Below, one piece after another: positions 51,441 to 61,859 of a DNA stretch of 64,000 nt. Within the stretch, counting starts at the first letter, position 1. Every line of letters starts with the position of its first letter. The position numbers and the translations under genes are program-made. The stretch comes from Blattabacterium cuenoti (GTDB lineage Bacteria; Bacteroidota; Bacteroidia; Flavobacteriales; Blattabacteriaceae): positions 575,841-639,840 of the forward strand of contig NZ_CP059187.1 of assembly GCF_014251375.1 (NCBI RefSeq), read 5' to 3'. The notes under the pieces are model-generated. The model made no database searches. It was not told the DNA's origin and was given only the letters and a program-made list of their open reading frames with translations.

Positions 51441-51761
51441 TTATTCTTTTTGCAAAAAAGAAATTACTTTAATTTTTGTAAACAAAGGTCTAAATCCATT
51501 CTTTATTTTATATCCTTTTCTTCTTTTTTTTTTAAAAATAATTATCTTATTTCCCTTTAAATGTTGTAGAATTTCTACTTGGACATTTATATTTTTCAAA
51601 AAAGGAGTTCCTATTTGAGAATAACCATTTTTATAAAATAAAAAAACTTTATTTAAAAAAATATTTTTTCCTAAATCTTCATGAAGATGAGGGACATAAA
51701 CATATTTATTTTCAATAAGTTTTAATTGTTTTCCTAGAAAAAAAACAATAGCATATACCAT
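51441..51761 (-). CDS. rplU: 50S ribosomal protein L21
   Basis: 106 residues with KQLKLIENKYVYVPHL at the N-terminus, IGTPFLKNINVQVEIL, and the KKKRRKGYKIKNGFRP signature that ends the L21 domain. It is upstream of rpmA on the same strand and 10 bases after sufS, so it may be read from the SUF transcript. Confidence 0.95.
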   Translation of the reverse strand: MVYAIVFFLGKQLKLIENKYVYVPHLHEDLGKNIFLNKVFLFYKNGYSQIGTPFLKNINVQVEILQHLKGNKIIIFKKKRRKGYKIKNGFRPLFTKIKVISFLQKE

Positions 51762-51771
51762 AACAATTTCT

Positions 51772-53010
51772 TTATTGAGATTTTAACAGAAATTTCTTTG
51801 TTTTCAAAAGACTATCAAACAGGTAATCTATTTCTTTAAAAGTATTATACACAGAAAAACTCACACGAATCATTCCTGTAACATTAAAAAAACTCATTAA
51901 AGGATGAGCGCAAAGATGGCCCGTTCTAACAGCAATACCAAAACGATCTAAAATACTTCCCACATCGAAACAATGCAATTTACTTAAATTAAACGAAATA
52001 ATACCAGATTTATTTTTAGGATCATTATTTCCATATAATTGAATTCCGTCTATAGTATTTAAACGTTTTGTAGCGTAAATTAAAAGCTCTTTTTTATAAG
52101 ATTTAATATTCTTTATCCCTATTTTTTCCACAAAATCTATAGCTGCCCCCCATACAATAATTCCTTCTATATTTGGAGTTCCAGCTTCAAATTTAAATGG
52201 TAACTCTGAATAAGTAGTTTTTTTAAAACTTACTTTCTTAATCATTTCTCCACCTACTTGATAAGGAGAAAGTTTCTCTAATATCTTTTCTTTCCCATAT
52301 AAAACTCCAATTCCAGTAGGACCATACATTTTATGTGCAGAAAAAACATAAAAATCAGTATTTAGATTTTGTACATTCAAACATAAATTGGAAATAGCTT
52401 GTGCTCCATCAATCAAAACTAAAGCCCCATACTCATGGGATTTATCAATAATTTTTTTCACAGAATTGATGATTCCTAAAACATTAGATATATGATTAAT
52501 TGCTACAATTTTTGTTTTTTCTGAAATTAAAAGTTCAAAATTTTCAAATTTCAAAAATCCATCTTTATTAATGGGAATAACTTTTAATGCCGCTTCTTTT
52601 CTTTCACAAAGAATTTGCCAAGGGACAATATTAGAATGATGTTCAAGATAAGAAATAATTATTTCATCTCCTTTTTTTATTGAAGAAGTTATACTAGATG
52701 CTACTAAATTAATAGATTCTGTAGTTCCTTTAGTAAAGATAATTTCTGATGGATATTTTGCATGAATAAATTTTTGAATTTTTTTTCTTACTTTTTCTAC
52801 ATATGTAGTGGATTTTTGACTTAAAAAATGATATCCCCGATGAATATTAGAATTCATTGTGGAATAATAATTATTAGAAGCCAAAATTACTTGTAAAGGT
52901 TTCTGAGTAGTCGCTGCATTATCTATATAAACCAAAGGCTTTGAATAAACTTTTTGATTTAAAATTGGAAATTGATCTCTAATTTTTTGAATTCTTTCTT
53001 GTGAAAGCAT
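51772..53010 (-). CDS. sufS: Cysteine desulfurase SufS
   Basis: PLP enzyme that supplies sulfur for Fe-S cluster assembly. The ATG at 53010 gives MLSQERIQKIRDQFPIL; a TTG at 53019 is less likely. YIDNAATTQKP near the N-terminus, the PLP lysine in SAHKMYGPTG, and the persulfide cysteine in RTGHLCAHP. Length 412. No sufE is adjacent, so the sulfur acceptor must be elsewhere or dispensable. Confidence 0.96.
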   Translation of the reverse strand: MLSQERIQKIRDQFPILNQKVYSKPLVYIDNAATTQKPLQVILASNNYYSTMNSNIHRGYHFLSQKSTTYVEKVRKKIQKFIHAKYPSEIIFTKGTTESINLVASSITSSIKKGDEIIISYLEHHSNIVPWQILCERKEAALKVIPINKDGFLKFENFELLISEKTKIVAINHISNVLGIINSVKKIIDKSHEYGALVLIDGAQAISNLCLNVQNLNTDFYVFSAHKMYGPTGIGVLYGKEKILEKLSPYQVGGEMIKKVSFKKTTYSELPFKFEAGTPNIEGIIVWGAAIDFVEKIGIKNIKSYKKELLIYATKRLNTIDGIQLYGNNDPKNKSGIISFNLSKLHCFDVGSILDRFGIAVRTGHLCAHPLMSFFNVTGMIRVSFSVYNTFKEIDYLFDSLLKTKKFLLKSQ

Positions 53011-53030
53011 ATTATGCAATCAAAAATCAA

Positions 53031-54371
53031 TTACAAATATATACCTAATTTTCTCTTTATTTTTCTATATAATAAATTTTTCAATTTTAAAATATTAATA
53101 GTCCTCAACACTTCTTCTAAAAAAGAGAACAATAATAAAACTCTACTTTCTGTTTCTGAAATACCTCTTGATTGAAAATAAAATAAATCAGATTCATTAA
53201 GATTTCCAACAGTACAACCATGTGAACATTTTACATAATCAGAAAAAATTTTTAATTGAGGATTAGTGTATATACAAGATTCATCGGAAAGAAGAATATT
53301 ATTATTTCTCTGAAATGCATTGATTCCTTTTATCCATTTATCAACAACAATTTTTCCATCAAAAATTCCTATAGACTTTTCACATAAAATATTTTTGTAC
53401 AATTGAAAACTAATAGAATTAGAATATAAATGATCTACTAAAGTATGATGATCTACCAATTGGGTTCCTGATAAAAGAGAAACTCCATACAAATGGGAAG
53501 AAGAAAATTCTCCATGAGAATATAAGTTTAAATTGTTTCTAATAAATTTTCCTTGAAAAGAAAAAGTATAAACGGAACATTTACTATTGAGTTTCTGTTT
53601 TAAAAAAGTGTTATCTATCATAATAGAAGAATCTTCTTCTAAATCATCTTGAATTTTATAATATTCTATATTACTATTATGAAAAGCATAAATTTCACTA
53701 ACTGAATTAATGAATCCTAAATGTTTTTTTAAACATTTATGATGTTCTACTATTCTCACAGAAGAATATTTTCCTACTATAATCAAGTTTCTTGCATGAT
53801 GAAACATTACTTTTGATTTCGTTTTTGTTTCTGTAAAAATGTGTAATATTTCTATAGTTTTTTTCAAAAAAACATTATCAGGAATATAAATATAAACACC
53901 GTCTTTTGAAAAAATTGTATTTAATGTATTAAAAGCATCATATTTATATGATAATTTTCCATAGAAATTATTAATTTTTTCTTCTTCTTGTGAAGCTATA
54001 TTTGATATAATAAGACCCTTTTTCTTAGTAGTATTAAACGTTTCTTTTTCAAGAAAAAATGAATTATATTTATATTGTCCATTTACAAAAATAATGAGAA
54101 AAGAATCTTCTTCATTTAGATAAAGGTATTTTTCAATATTAAAATCTTCTAAATCGATAATTTTTTCTGAAAAAAAAATATTCTCATTCTTGTATTGATT
54201 AAAAACAGAATTAATATTCGTATATCTCCAATTTTCATCAGTAGATGATGGAAACCCCATTTTTCTAAATAGATCAATTGATTCACGTCGTAACATGGAT
54301 CTGTATGGACTTTTTTCATAAAAATCTTTATCAAAATCTGAAAAACTGGAAATAATTTTATCTTTTAACAT
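53031..54371 (-). CDS. sufD: Fe-S assembly scaffold protein SufD
   Basis: Partner of SufB and SufC in the cluster-assembly scaffold. It is a diverged beta-helix protein of 446 residues. The C-terminal part is recognisable: SIGIFDGKIVVDKWIKGINAFQ, SCIYTNPQLKIFSDYVKCSHGCTVG and LFYFQSRGISETESRVLLL. The N-terminal half is much less conserved, as is usual. Position between sufC and sufS supports the call. Confidence 0.94.
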   Translation of the reverse strand: MLKDKIISSFSDFDKDFYEKSPYRSMLRRESIDLFRKMGFPSSTDENWRYTNINSVFNQYKNENIFFSEKIIDLEDFNIEKYLYLNEEDSFLIIFVNGQYKYNSFFLEKETFNTTKKKGLIISNIASQEEEKINNFYGKLSYKYDAFNTLNTIFSKDGVYIYIPDNVFLKKTIEILHIFTETKTKSKVMFHHARNLIIVGKYSSVRIVEHHKCLKKHLGFINSVSEIYAFHNSNIEYYKIQDDLEEDSSIMIDNTFLKQKLNSKCSVYTFSFQGKFIRNNLNLYSHGEFSSSHLYGVSLLSGTQLVDHHTLVDHLYSNSISFQLYKNILCEKSIGIFDGKIVVDKWIKGINAFQRNNNILLSDESCIYTNPQLKIFSDYVKCSHGCTVGNLNESDLFYFQSRGISETESRVLLLFSFLEEVLRTINILKLKNLLYRKIKRKLGIYL

Positions 54372-54399
54372 TAATTAAAAACGATTAAAATTTTTACTT

Positions 54400-55146
54400 T
54401 CACTTTTTTTTGATCCAATCATATCCTTCTTTTTCCAATTTTTCAGATAACTCTTTGTTTCCTGATTGAACTATTTTTCCATCATATAAAATGTGTATAA
54501 TATAATCTGAAAGTAGATAATCTAACAATCTTTTATAATGAGTAATAATTAAAATAGAATTTGTCTCTTTTTTTAAACAATTAATTCCTTTTGCAACAAT
54601 ACGTAATGCATCTATATCCAATCCTGAATCAATTTCATCCAAAATGGATAATAAAGGATCTAACATTGCCATTTGAAATATTTCATTACGTTTTTTCTCT
54701 CCTCCTGAAAATCCCTCGTTTAAAGAACGATAAAGAAAATCTTTTTCTATATTTAAAAGAACAGATTTTTCTTTACTTTTAATAAGTATTTCTTTAGCAG
54801 ACATTTTTTCCATTCCTCTAGCTTTACGAGATTCATTAATTGCAGTTTTAATAAAGTTAATCACAGAAATACCAGGTATTTCTACTGGATGTTGAAAAGA
54901 AAGAAAAATGCCTAAATGTGCACGTTCTTCTGTAGAAAAATTTTTTAAATCTTTTTTCATAAAAAAAAGATTTCCTTTAGTGATATTATATTCTTTTTTT
55001 CCAGAAATAACGTAAGCAAGTGTGCTTTTACCAGATCCATTTGGCCCCATAATGACATGAATCTCCCCCGAATGGATTTCCAAATTTATTCCTTTCAAAA
55101 TTTCTTTTCCTTCTATAGAAACATGTAAATTGTTAATAATCAACAT
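54400..55146 (-). CDS. sufC: Fe-S assembly ATPase SufC
   Basis: ABC-type ATPase of the SufBCD complex. The ATG at 55146 starts MLIINNLHVSIEGKEIL; an upstream TTG at 55158 overlaps sufB. Walker A GPNGSGKST at residues 34-42, the signature GFSGGEKKRNEIFQ, and LSILDEIDSGLDIDAL for Walker B. Length 248 is normal. Confidence 0.96.
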   Translation of the reverse strand: MLIINNLHVSIEGKEILKGINLEIHSGEIHVIMGPNGSGKSTLAYVISGKKEYNITKGNLFFMKKDLKNFSTEERAHLGIFLSFQHPVEIPGISVINFIKTAINESRKARGMEKMSAKEILIKSKEKSVLLNIEKDFLYRSLNEGFSGGEKKRNEIFQMAMLDPLLSILDEIDSGLDIDALRIVAKGINCLKKETNSILIITHYKRLLDYLLSDYIIHILYDGKIVQSGNKELSEKLEKEGYDWIKKK

Positions 55147-55154
55147 AATGAGAT

Positions 55155-56579
55155 TCAACCAACAGATCCCTCCAAAGAAATTTCCAAAAGTTTTTGAGCT
55201 TCCACAGCAAATTCCATAGGTAATTTTTTTAATATTTCATTACTAAAACCATTTACAATAAGAGAAACAGCTTTTTCTGTATCAATCCCCCGTTGATTAC
55301 AATAAAAAATTTGGTTTTCTCCAATTTTTGAAGTAGTTGCTTCATGTTCTACTTGAGAATTAGAATTATAAACACTGATATAAGGAAAAGTATGAGCTCC
55401 ACATTGATTTCCTATCAATAAAGAATCACATTGAGAAAAATTACGTGATTTTACAGCTCTAGATGAAATTTTTACTAATCCTCTATAATTATTTTGAGCT
55501 TTTCCAGTAGATATTCCTTTTGATATAATTACACTCTTAGTTTGCTTTCCTAGATGAATCATCTTAGTTCCTGTATCCGCTTGTTGAAAATCTTTAGTTA
55601 ATGCCAAAGAATAAAATTCTCCTCTAGAAAAATCTCCTTGTAGAATACAAGACGGATATTTCCAAGTAATTGAAGATCCAGTTTCCACTTGAATCCAAGA
55701 TATTTTAGCATTATTTTTACATAATCCACGTTTTGTAACAAAATTAAAAATTCCTCCTTCGCCTTTTTTGTTTCCGGGGTACCAATTTTGTACCGTAGAA
55801 TATTTTATTTCAGAATTTTCTAAAGCAACAATTTCTACTACAGCTGCATGCAATTGATTTTCTTTTCTTTGTGGTGCCGTACACCCTTCTAAATAGCTGA
55901 CATAAGAACCTTTATCTGCAATAATTAAAGTTCTTTCAAATTGTCCGGTTCTATTTTCGTTAATACGAAAATATGTTGACAACTCCATAGGACACCGAAT
56001 TCCTTTTGGAATGTAACAAAATGATCCATCTGAAAATACAGCTGAATTTAAAGCTGCATAAAAATTATCTTTTTTTGAAACAACTGAACCTAAGTATCTT
56101 TTTACAAGATCTGGATATTGGATTAAAGCCTCATTGATAGAACAAAATATAATTCCCTGATCTTTCAATTTTTTCTGAAATGTAGTTATTAAAGAAACAG
56201 AATCTAAAACAATATCTGTTGCAATTCCAGAAAAAGATTTCTCTTCTATAGAAACACCTAATTTTTTAAATGTGTTTAACAATTCTGTATTTTTTTCGTC
56301 CAGTTTTTTTTTAGGTGCAGAATAGTAACTGATTTTTTGAAAATCAGGAACTTTAAATATTATATTTGCCCATTTTGGATGAGACATTTTTTTCCATATA
56401 GCATAAGATTCCATCCTCCAATTTAACATCCATATTGGTTCGTTTTTTTTTTCTGATATTTTTTGAATAACTTTTTCATTTAATCCAAACGGAATTCTGT
56501 CAGATTTTATTGGGGTATAAAATCCATATTTATATTCAGAATTAGTAAAATTTTCTAGTATTTTTTTATTTTTTTTCAT
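55155..56579 (-). CDS. sufB: Fe-S assembly scaffold protein SufB
   Basis: Main scaffold on which the [4Fe-4S] cluster is built. [51 protein letters not shown] and the C-terminal [22 protein letters not shown], given here in parts, are classic SufB sequence. The 474-residue length is normal. The start overlaps the sufA stop by 4 bases (ATGA), suggesting coupled translation. Confidence 0.97.
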   Translation of the reverse strand: MKKNKKILENFTNSEYKYGFYTPIKSDRIPFGLNEKVIQKISEKKNEPIWMLNWRMESYAIWKKMSHPKWANIIFKVPDFQKISYYSAPKKKLDEKNTELLNTFKKLGVSIEEKSFSGIATDIVLDSVSLITTFQKKLKDQGIIFCSINEALIQYPDLVKRYLGSVVSKKDNFYAALNSAVFSDGSFCYIPKGIRCPMELSTYFRINENRTGQFERTLIIADKGSYVSYLEGCTAPQRKENQLHAAVVEIVALENSEIKYSTVQNWYPGNKKGEGGIFNFVTKRGLCKNNAKISWIQVETGSSITWKYPSCILQGDFSRGEFYSLALTKDFQQADTGTKMIHLGKQTKSVIISKGISTGKAQNNYRGLVKISSRAVKSRNFSQCDSLLIGNQCGAHTFPYISVYNSNSQVEHEATTSKIGENQIFYCNQRGIDTEKAVSLIVNGFSNEILKKLPMEFAVEAQKLLEISLEGSVG

Positions 56580-56926
56580 TCAGTTTTGTTATGATATGAT
56601 GATGAAAAACTTTTTCCACACCCACAAGTATGTTTTGCATTAGGATTTTTAAAATAAAATCCTTTTCCATTGAGTCCGCCTGAATATTCTAACGTAGTTT
56701 CTGACAAATAAGGAATACTATTTTGATCTATTAGTATTTTCATATTTTCGTGTTGAAACAGTTTGTCTTCTTTTTTTTGTTTTTTATCAAAAGTAAGTTC
56801 ATAAGATAATCCAGAACATCCACCACTTTTTACCCCAAATCTAACAAAAGAAACATCATTAGAAATACCTTCTTCTTTCATAAGAGAAATCAATTTTTTT
56901 TTAGCTTGATCAGATATAAAAACCAT
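56576..56926 (-). CDS. sufA: A-type Fe-S carrier SufA
   Basis: HesB/IscA-family carrier that passes clusters to target enzymes. The three cluster-binding cysteines are in [12 protein letters not shown] and the C-terminal HTCGCGKSF. Length 116. It is the first gene of the sufABCDS cluster. A small A/T inverted repeat (56932-56950) lies immediately upstream. DUF192 and lgt precede it on the same strand. Confidence 0.95.
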   Translation of the reverse strand: MVFISDQAKKKLISLMKEEGISNDVSFVRFGVKSGGCSGLSYELTFDKKQKKEDKLFQHENMKILIDQNSIPYLSETTLEYSGGLNGKGFYFKNPNAKHTCGCGKSFSSSYHNKTE

Positions 56927-56989
56927 AATATTTAATAATTTAATTATTAATAAAAATAAGTAAAAAAAAGAATTTCAATATCTTTTTTT

Positions 56990-57547
56990 TTATTCATTAA
57001 AAATAAAATCCTTTTTCAATACATAAATTATTTTAGTGATTCCTTTTTTAACTCCCCATTTGTCTGACATCCCCGCATTTATTTCCAAAACATATCTTAT
57101 ATTATTATTTGGAAAATAATAGTCTACTTCTTCTTTATTATTATTCATCATTGGATGAACATATTTATCTATAAAGACAACTGTATTCGAATCATCTATA
57201 TAAAGAATATCTAAAGGAATTCTCATATTTTTCATATTCATTTTCATTTGTAGAGATTCCTCTCTATCCTTTAAAAGAAACAACATTCCTCTATCTTCTT
57301 TTAAAAAGGATCTATATGTCAATCCATTTTTTTTTTCTATATCACTACTTGCAAATTCTATGTCAATTTTTTTGAAAAAATTTTCATTTTTTATATATAG
57401 TTCTCCATGTTTAATAAATTCAATTTCTAACTGATCTGATATACTTTCTGATAAATCTGATAAAATAAAATCATTTTCTTCTCTTTCAGAAGAGACAAAA
57501 ATGAGAAAGATGAGAAAGAATAAAAAAGATAAACAGACTTTTTTCAT
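56990..57547 (-). CDS. DUF192 family exported protein
   Basis: 185 residues from the ATG at 57547, which overlaps the lgt stop (ATGA). The N-terminus MKKVCLSFLFFLIFLIFVSS is a signal peptide or membrane anchor. The DUF192 core follows: IDIEFASSDIEKKNGLTYR, GMLFLL, MKNMRIPLDILYID, YVLEINAGMSDKWGVKKG. Its biochemical function is unknown. Without a clear lipobox it is probably periplasmic. Confidence 0.88.
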   Translation of the reverse strand: MKKVCLSFLFFLIFLIFVSSEREENDFILSDLSESISDQLEIEFIKHGELYIKNENFFKKIDIEFASSDIEKKNGLTYRSFLKEDRGMLFLLKDREESLQMKMNMKNMRIPLDILYIDDSNTVVFIDKYVHPMMNNNKEEVDYYFPNNNIRYVLEINAGMSDKWGVKKGITKIIYVLKKDFIFNE

Positions 57548-58422
57548 GAAAAAAAAGATTTCTTTTTTTGAGAAAAAAAAAGTATAAAAACTCCAAAAAT
57601 AATATACGGAATACTTAAACACTGTCCCGTGTTCATAAACAATAGATGAATCATCTCATCTCCTTGTGGTTCTTTTAGAAATTCTAAAAGAAAACGAGCC
57701 CCCCAAAGAAAAATAAAAAACACTCCTGATATATATCCTGTTGGTTTTTTTGTATTTCTTTTTCTATAGAAGAACCATAAGAATAAAAAAATGAATAAAT
57801 AACTGATAGATTCATATATTTGTGTGGGATGTCTAGGAATTATTTCTCCATATTCTGTATCCATTTGTACAAATTTTACTGCCCAAGGTAAATTAGATGG
57901 AGTCCCTACAATTTCAGAGTTGAAAAAATTTCCTATTCTTATAAAAACTGAAGATAATGCCGATATAATACATAATCGATCACATAACCAAAAAAAATTT
58001 CTTTTTAGTATCTTTCTGCTATAGAGAAAACTAGATAAACTAATTCCTATAGTTGCTCCATGACTAGACAATCCTCTATATCCAACAAATTCATAACCTT
58101 TTATCATTCCTAATAAAAAACTTTTTTTAGGATTTTCTACTATAGGAAAAAAAGCTTCTATCCAATGATTATCTGAAAAGTATAAAAAGTCATAAAAAAA
58201 AACTTGTCCTAATCTAGCCCCTATAAAAGTTCCTAAAACAGTATATACCAATAAAGGATCTAAATATTTTTGATTTACATGATCAATCCTATAAATATAG
58301 GTCATAACATACCATCCAGTTATAAAAGAAAAAACAAACATGAGACTATAAATATGAATAGAAAATACTCCTTCCCAAAAAGAAAATTTAGTTATCGGAT
58401 TCCAATTGATATATTCTAACAT
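57544..58422 (-). CDS. lgt: Prolipoprotein diacylglyceryl transferase
   Basis: Membrane enzyme that lipidates the lipobox cysteine of prolipoproteins. 292 residues with about seven transmembrane segments. YRGLSSHGATIGI matches the essential loop, RIGNFFNSEIVG the Lgt signature, and PRHPTQIYES the conserved C-terminal site. Its presence implies that some lipoproteins are still made, consistent with the LolE-like permease. Confidence 0.95.
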   Translation of the reverse strand: MLEYINWNPITKFSFWEGVFSIHIYSLMFVFSFITGWYVMTYIYRIDHVNQKYLDPLLVYTVLGTFIGARLGQVFFYDFLYFSDNHWIEAFFPIVENPKKSFLLGMIKGYEFVGYRGLSSHGATIGISLSSFLYSRKILKRNFFWLCDRLCIISALSSVFIRIGNFFNSEIVGTPSNLPWAVKFVQMDTEYGEIIPRHPTQIYESISYLFIFLFLWFFYRKRNTKKPTGYISGVFFIFLWGARFLLEFLKEPQGDEMIHLLFMNTGQCLSIPYIIFGVFILFFSQKKKSFFS

Positions 58423-58460
58423 TTCCTGTTATCTTATGGTTTTATAGTTTTATATATAAT

Positions 58461-58694
58461 TTATTTGATAGGATCATATCCTGATTTGCCCCATGGTTGA
58501 CATCGAATAATTCTTTTAAAAACAATGAATAAAGCCAAAAAAATACTATATTTTTTCAAAGCTTGAATCATATAATCTGAACAAGTTGGAAAATATCTAC
58601 AGTTTTTTCCTATCCATGGAGATATTCCTATTTGATAAAACTTTATACTTTTTAATAGAAAATTTTTAATAAAAAAAATTACTTTTATTTTCAT
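58461..58694 (-). CDS. yidD: Membrane protein insertion efficiency factor
   Basis: 77 residues with YQIGISPWIGKNCRYFPTCS followed by DYMIQALKKYS, then RIIRCQPWGKSGYDP: the YidD (DUF37) signature including its conserved cysteines. It assists YidC in membrane insertion. It lies 3 bases after acnA on the same strand and is probably co-transcribed. Confidence 0.96.
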   Translation of the reverse strand: MKIKVIFFIKNFLLKSIKFYQIGISPWIGKNCRYFPTCSDYMIQALKKYSIFLALFIVFKRIIRCQPWGKSGYDPIK

Positions 58695-58697
58695 TAT

Positions 58698-60956
58698 TTA
58701 TTGTGAAATACTTTTCAGAAAATTTAAAAAAGAACCTGCCCTGAACCATTGAATTTGTTTTCCATTATAAGAATGTTTAACTATTATGTTCTCTTGAACT
58801 CCGTTTTTATGAATTAATTTTACATTAATATTTTTTTTAGGCCGAAAATCCTTTATATAAAAATGAAAAGTATCCTCTTCTTGAATTTTTTTATAATCTA
58901 AAGGATCAAAAAAAGTTAAAGCTAAAATTCCTTGTCTTTTTAAATTGATTTCATGTATTCTAGAAAAAGATTTTACAAGAATGACACGAACTCCTAAAAA
59001 ACGAGGTTCCATAGCTGCATGTTCCCTTGAAGATCCTTCTCCATAATTTTCATCCCCCACAATTAAAGTGGAGATTTTTTTTAACTTATAAAATTTTGCG
59101 ATTTCAGGAACTAGACCATAATTTCCAGTTATAACATTTTTTATTCTATTAGTTTTTTCATTAAAAGAATTTACAGCACCAATTAATAAGTTTTCAGAAA
59201 TATTTTCAATATGTCCTCTATATTTTAACCATGGACCTGCCATGGAGATATGATCAGTGGTGCATTTTCCTTTTATTTTAATTAAAAGTTTTAGATTTAA
59301 CAAATTATCACCATCCCAACATGGAAATGGTGATAAAATTTGTAAACGATCTGAATTAAAATCAATTTTAATATTTTCTACATTGTTTTTTTGAGGTGGT
59401 TCATATTCTAATACCATATTTTTAGGACTCTTAAAAAGAGGCATATTTGTAGATATAGGTTCATCAAATTTAACATATTCCCCCATTTCATTTTTTATGA
59501 AATCCTTTCTGGGATCAAAGGTCAAATATCCGGAAAAAATAAAAGCTGTAACAATTTCAGGAGAAGCTATAAAAGCATGCGTTTTAGGATTTCCATCATT
59601 TCGAGATGAAAAATTTCTATTAAAAGAATGAATAATTGTATTTCTTAGATTATTATGACTTCCTTTTCTCTTCCATTGGCCAATACAAGGTCCACATGCA
59701 TTAGAAAAAACTTTCGCTCCAATACTATGAAAAATAGAGATTAACCCCTGTTTTTCTAAAATCTGATAGATCCTATTGGATCCTGGTGTAATTAAAAATT
59801 CAGAAACAATCTTTAATTTTTTTTTTTTTGCTTGTTCAATTATAGATACAACTTTTGATATATCTTCATATGAAGAGTTAGCACAAGAACCAATAAGTCC
59901 AACTTCTATTTTAGAAGGCCAATTGTTCTTGTAAACTTCTTCTTTCATATTAGAAATTGGAATGGAACGATCAGGTGTAAAAGGTCCATTAATATGTGGT
60001 TCTAATGAAGTTAAATCTATTCTTATAACTTTATCATAATAAACACATGGATTTTGATAAACTTCTTTATCTGCCTTCAAAAAATCTTTCATTTCATCAG
60101 CTATTTTAGCTATCTTATTTCTTCCGCTTCTATATAAAAAATCTTTCATTTTTATATCATATGGAAATAATGAAGATGTTGCACCTATTTCTGCTCCCAT
60201 ATTGCATATAGTAGCCTTTCCTGTGCAGGAAATACTTTCTACCCCATCTCCAAAATACTCAATAATAGAATTTGTTGCGCCTGTTACTCCCAGAATTCCA
60301 GATAACTTTAATATAATATCCTTTGGAGAAGCCCATCCACTTAATTTTCCTTTTAAATCAACTCCAATAATTTTAGGAAGTTTTAATTCTAAAAAGGATC
60401 CAGACATTACTTCTACAGCATCTGCTCCTCCTATTCCTATCCCTAACATCCCCAGTCCACCAGAATTAGGAGTATGAGAATCCGTTCCAATTATCATCCC
60501 ACCTGGAAATGCATAATTTTCCAAAATTACTTGATGAATAATTCCTGATCCCGGTTTCCAAAATCCAATTCCATATTTATTAGATGCAGATTTTAAAAAA
60601 CTATAAATTTCTTGATTTTCTTGAATAGACTTTTCTAAGTCTAGATCAAACCCGTTTTCAGCTTTTATTAAATGATCACAATGAACAGTAGTAGGAATTT
60701 CTGTTTTTTGTATTCCAGTTTGCATAAATTGAAGTAACGTCATTTGAGCAGTAGCATCTTGCATAGCTAAACGATCGGGAAAAAAATTTAAATAGGATTC
60801 ATGTCGGATATAATTCGTATTTTCTTCTATTAATAAATGAGAAAACAACACCTTTTCAGAATAAGTCATTGGATAAGCTATCCTATTTCTAACTTTACCA
60901 AGTTTACATTTCAAATTTGAATAAAAATTTCGGATTATGTCAAAATCAAAGATCAT
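58698..60956 (-). CDS. acnA: Aconitate hydratase
   Basis: Fe-S enzyme of the TCA cycle that interconverts citrate and isocitrate. The ATG at 60956 gives MIFDFDIIRNFY, matching relatives; the frame opens further at 61010 with a hydrophobic stretch that is not part of the family. AMQDATAQMTLLQFMQ, GTDSHTPNSGGLG, GSCANSSYEDI, ACGPCIGQW (cluster cysteines) and GEGSSREHAAMEPRFLG are present. Length 752 resembles the mitochondrial-type enzyme common in Bacteroidota. A run of 13 A/T (59817-59829) is still in frame. Confidence 0.97.
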   Translation of the reverse strand: MIFDFDIIRNFYSNLKCKLGKVRNRIAYPMTYSEKVLFSHLLIEENTNYIRHESYLNFFPDRLAMQDATAQMTLLQFMQTGIQKTEIPTTVHCDHLIKAENGFDLDLEKSIQENQEIYSFLKSASNKYGIGFWKPGSGIIHQVILENYAFPGGMIIGTDSHTPNSGGLGMLGIGIGGADAVEVMSGSFLELKLPKIIGVDLKGKLSGWASPKDIILKLSGILGVTGATNSIIEYFGDGVESISCTGKATICNMGAEIGATSSLFPYDIKMKDFLYRSGRNKIAKIADEMKDFLKADKEVYQNPCVYYDKVIRIDLTSLEPHINGPFTPDRSIPISNMKEEVYKNNWPSKIEVGLIGSCANSSYEDISKVVSIIEQAKKKKLKIVSEFLITPGSNRIYQILEKQGLISIFHSIGAKVFSNACGPCIGQWKRKGSHNNLRNTIIHSFNRNFSSRNDGNPKTHAFIASPEIVTAFIFSGYLTFDPRKDFIKNEMGEYVKFDEPISTNMPLFKSPKNMVLEYEPPQKNNVENIKIDFNSDRLQILSPFPCWDGDNLLNLKLLIKIKGKCTTDHISMAGPWLKYRGHIENISENLLIGAVNSFNEKTNRIKNVITGNYGLVPEIAKFYKLKKISTLIVGDENYGEGSSREHAAMEPRFLGVRVILVKSFSRIHEINLKRQGILALTFFDPLDYKKIQEEDTFHFYIKDFRPKKNINVKLIHKNGVQENIIVKHSYNGKQIQWFRAGSFLNFLKSISQ

Positions 60957-60980
60957 AATAATAAAAAATAAAATGATTTC

Positions 60981-61010
60981 TAAAGTTAATAAAGTTAGAA
61001 ACTTAGACAA
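60981..61010 (-). promoter_or_regulatory. Candidate promoter of acnA
   Basis: Read on the minus strand: TTG (61008-61010), a 19-base spacer, then TAACTTTA (60981-60988), one mismatch from the Bacteroidota TAnnTTTG element. Transcription would begin about 20 bases before the acnA ATG at 60956, which supports that start over 61010. Confidence 0.4.
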
Positions 61011-61043
61011 TGATTTTTGAAAAAAAATATTTCATTAATAAAA

Positions 61044-61859
61044 TTAAAAAATAGATAAAAAATTAGAAACTTCTTTATAAAAATCTATTGGATTTTCTAC
61101 ATGAATCCAGTGTTTTGCTTTTTTAATAGTGACAATTTTTGAATTTGGAAATAATTTTTTAATTGATATATAATCTTGAGAAAGAATAAAATTGGAATTT
61201 TCTCCCCGTAAAAAAAGTGCGGGGCCATTATAAACTCCATTTTGTTTGATTTCTTCATGAATTAATGAATCGTAATTTTTTTCAATTTCAAACAAAGAAA
61301 AACGAAATGCTAGTTTTCCATTTTTTTTTCTATAAGTACACTTTGAAAAAAAAATTCTTTTTTCTTTGTTATGAATCAACGGTTTGAGAAAAATGTCAAG
61401 ATCTTTTCTTGTTTGAATAATATCAAAATTAACGTTTTTTAATATTTGAATAATATTTTTATTTTTGTGACCTATTTCAGGAGAATAAGCTTTATGAGTG
61501 ATATCCACAATAATAATCTTTTTAGGAATTAATGGATATTTCATAGAAAATTTCATAACCGCTCTTCCACCCATAGAATGACCGATTAATATAGGATGTG
61601 ATAAATCATGATGATTTATGTATTCAAGGATATCCTTTGATATAAGTTCATAATCCATTTCTTTTGAAGAAAAACTTTTTCCATGATTTCTAATATCCAA
61701 TAAATGAACTTGACAATATTTATAAAATTCCTTTGCAAAGGACATCCAGTTTTCTCCATTTCCAAATAAACCATGAAAAACTAATAGAGGAAATCCATTC
61801 CCTAAAATTTTCGAATGTAAAATCATAATAGGTTTTTTTTTATACTGTAAAATCATCAT
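61044..61859 (-). CDS. Alpha/beta hydrolase (YbfF-like esterase)
   Basis: 271 residues with LLVFHGLFGNGENW (oxyanion region), DIRNHGKSFSS, the nucleophile elbow GHSMGGRAVMKF, and the catalytic His near the end in KKAKHWIHVENP. It is close to the YbfF subfamily; the substrate is unknown. The first ATG overlaps the pdxJ stop by 4 bases; an ATG at 61826 (MILHSKILGNG) is an alternative start. Confidence 0.88.
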   Translation of the reverse strand: MMILQYKKKPIMILHSKILGNGFPLLVFHGLFGNGENWMSFAKEFYKYCQVHLLDIRNHGKSFSSKEMDYELISKDILEYINHHDLSHPILIGHSMGGRAVMKFSMKYPLIPKKIIIVDITHKAYSPEIGHKNKNIIQILKNVNFDIIQTRKDLDIFLKPLIHNKEKRIFFSKCTYRKKNGKLAFRFSLFEIEKNYDSLIHEEIKQNGVYNGPALFLRGENSNFILSQDYISIKKLFPNSKIVTIKKAKHWIHVENPIDFYKEVSNFLSIF

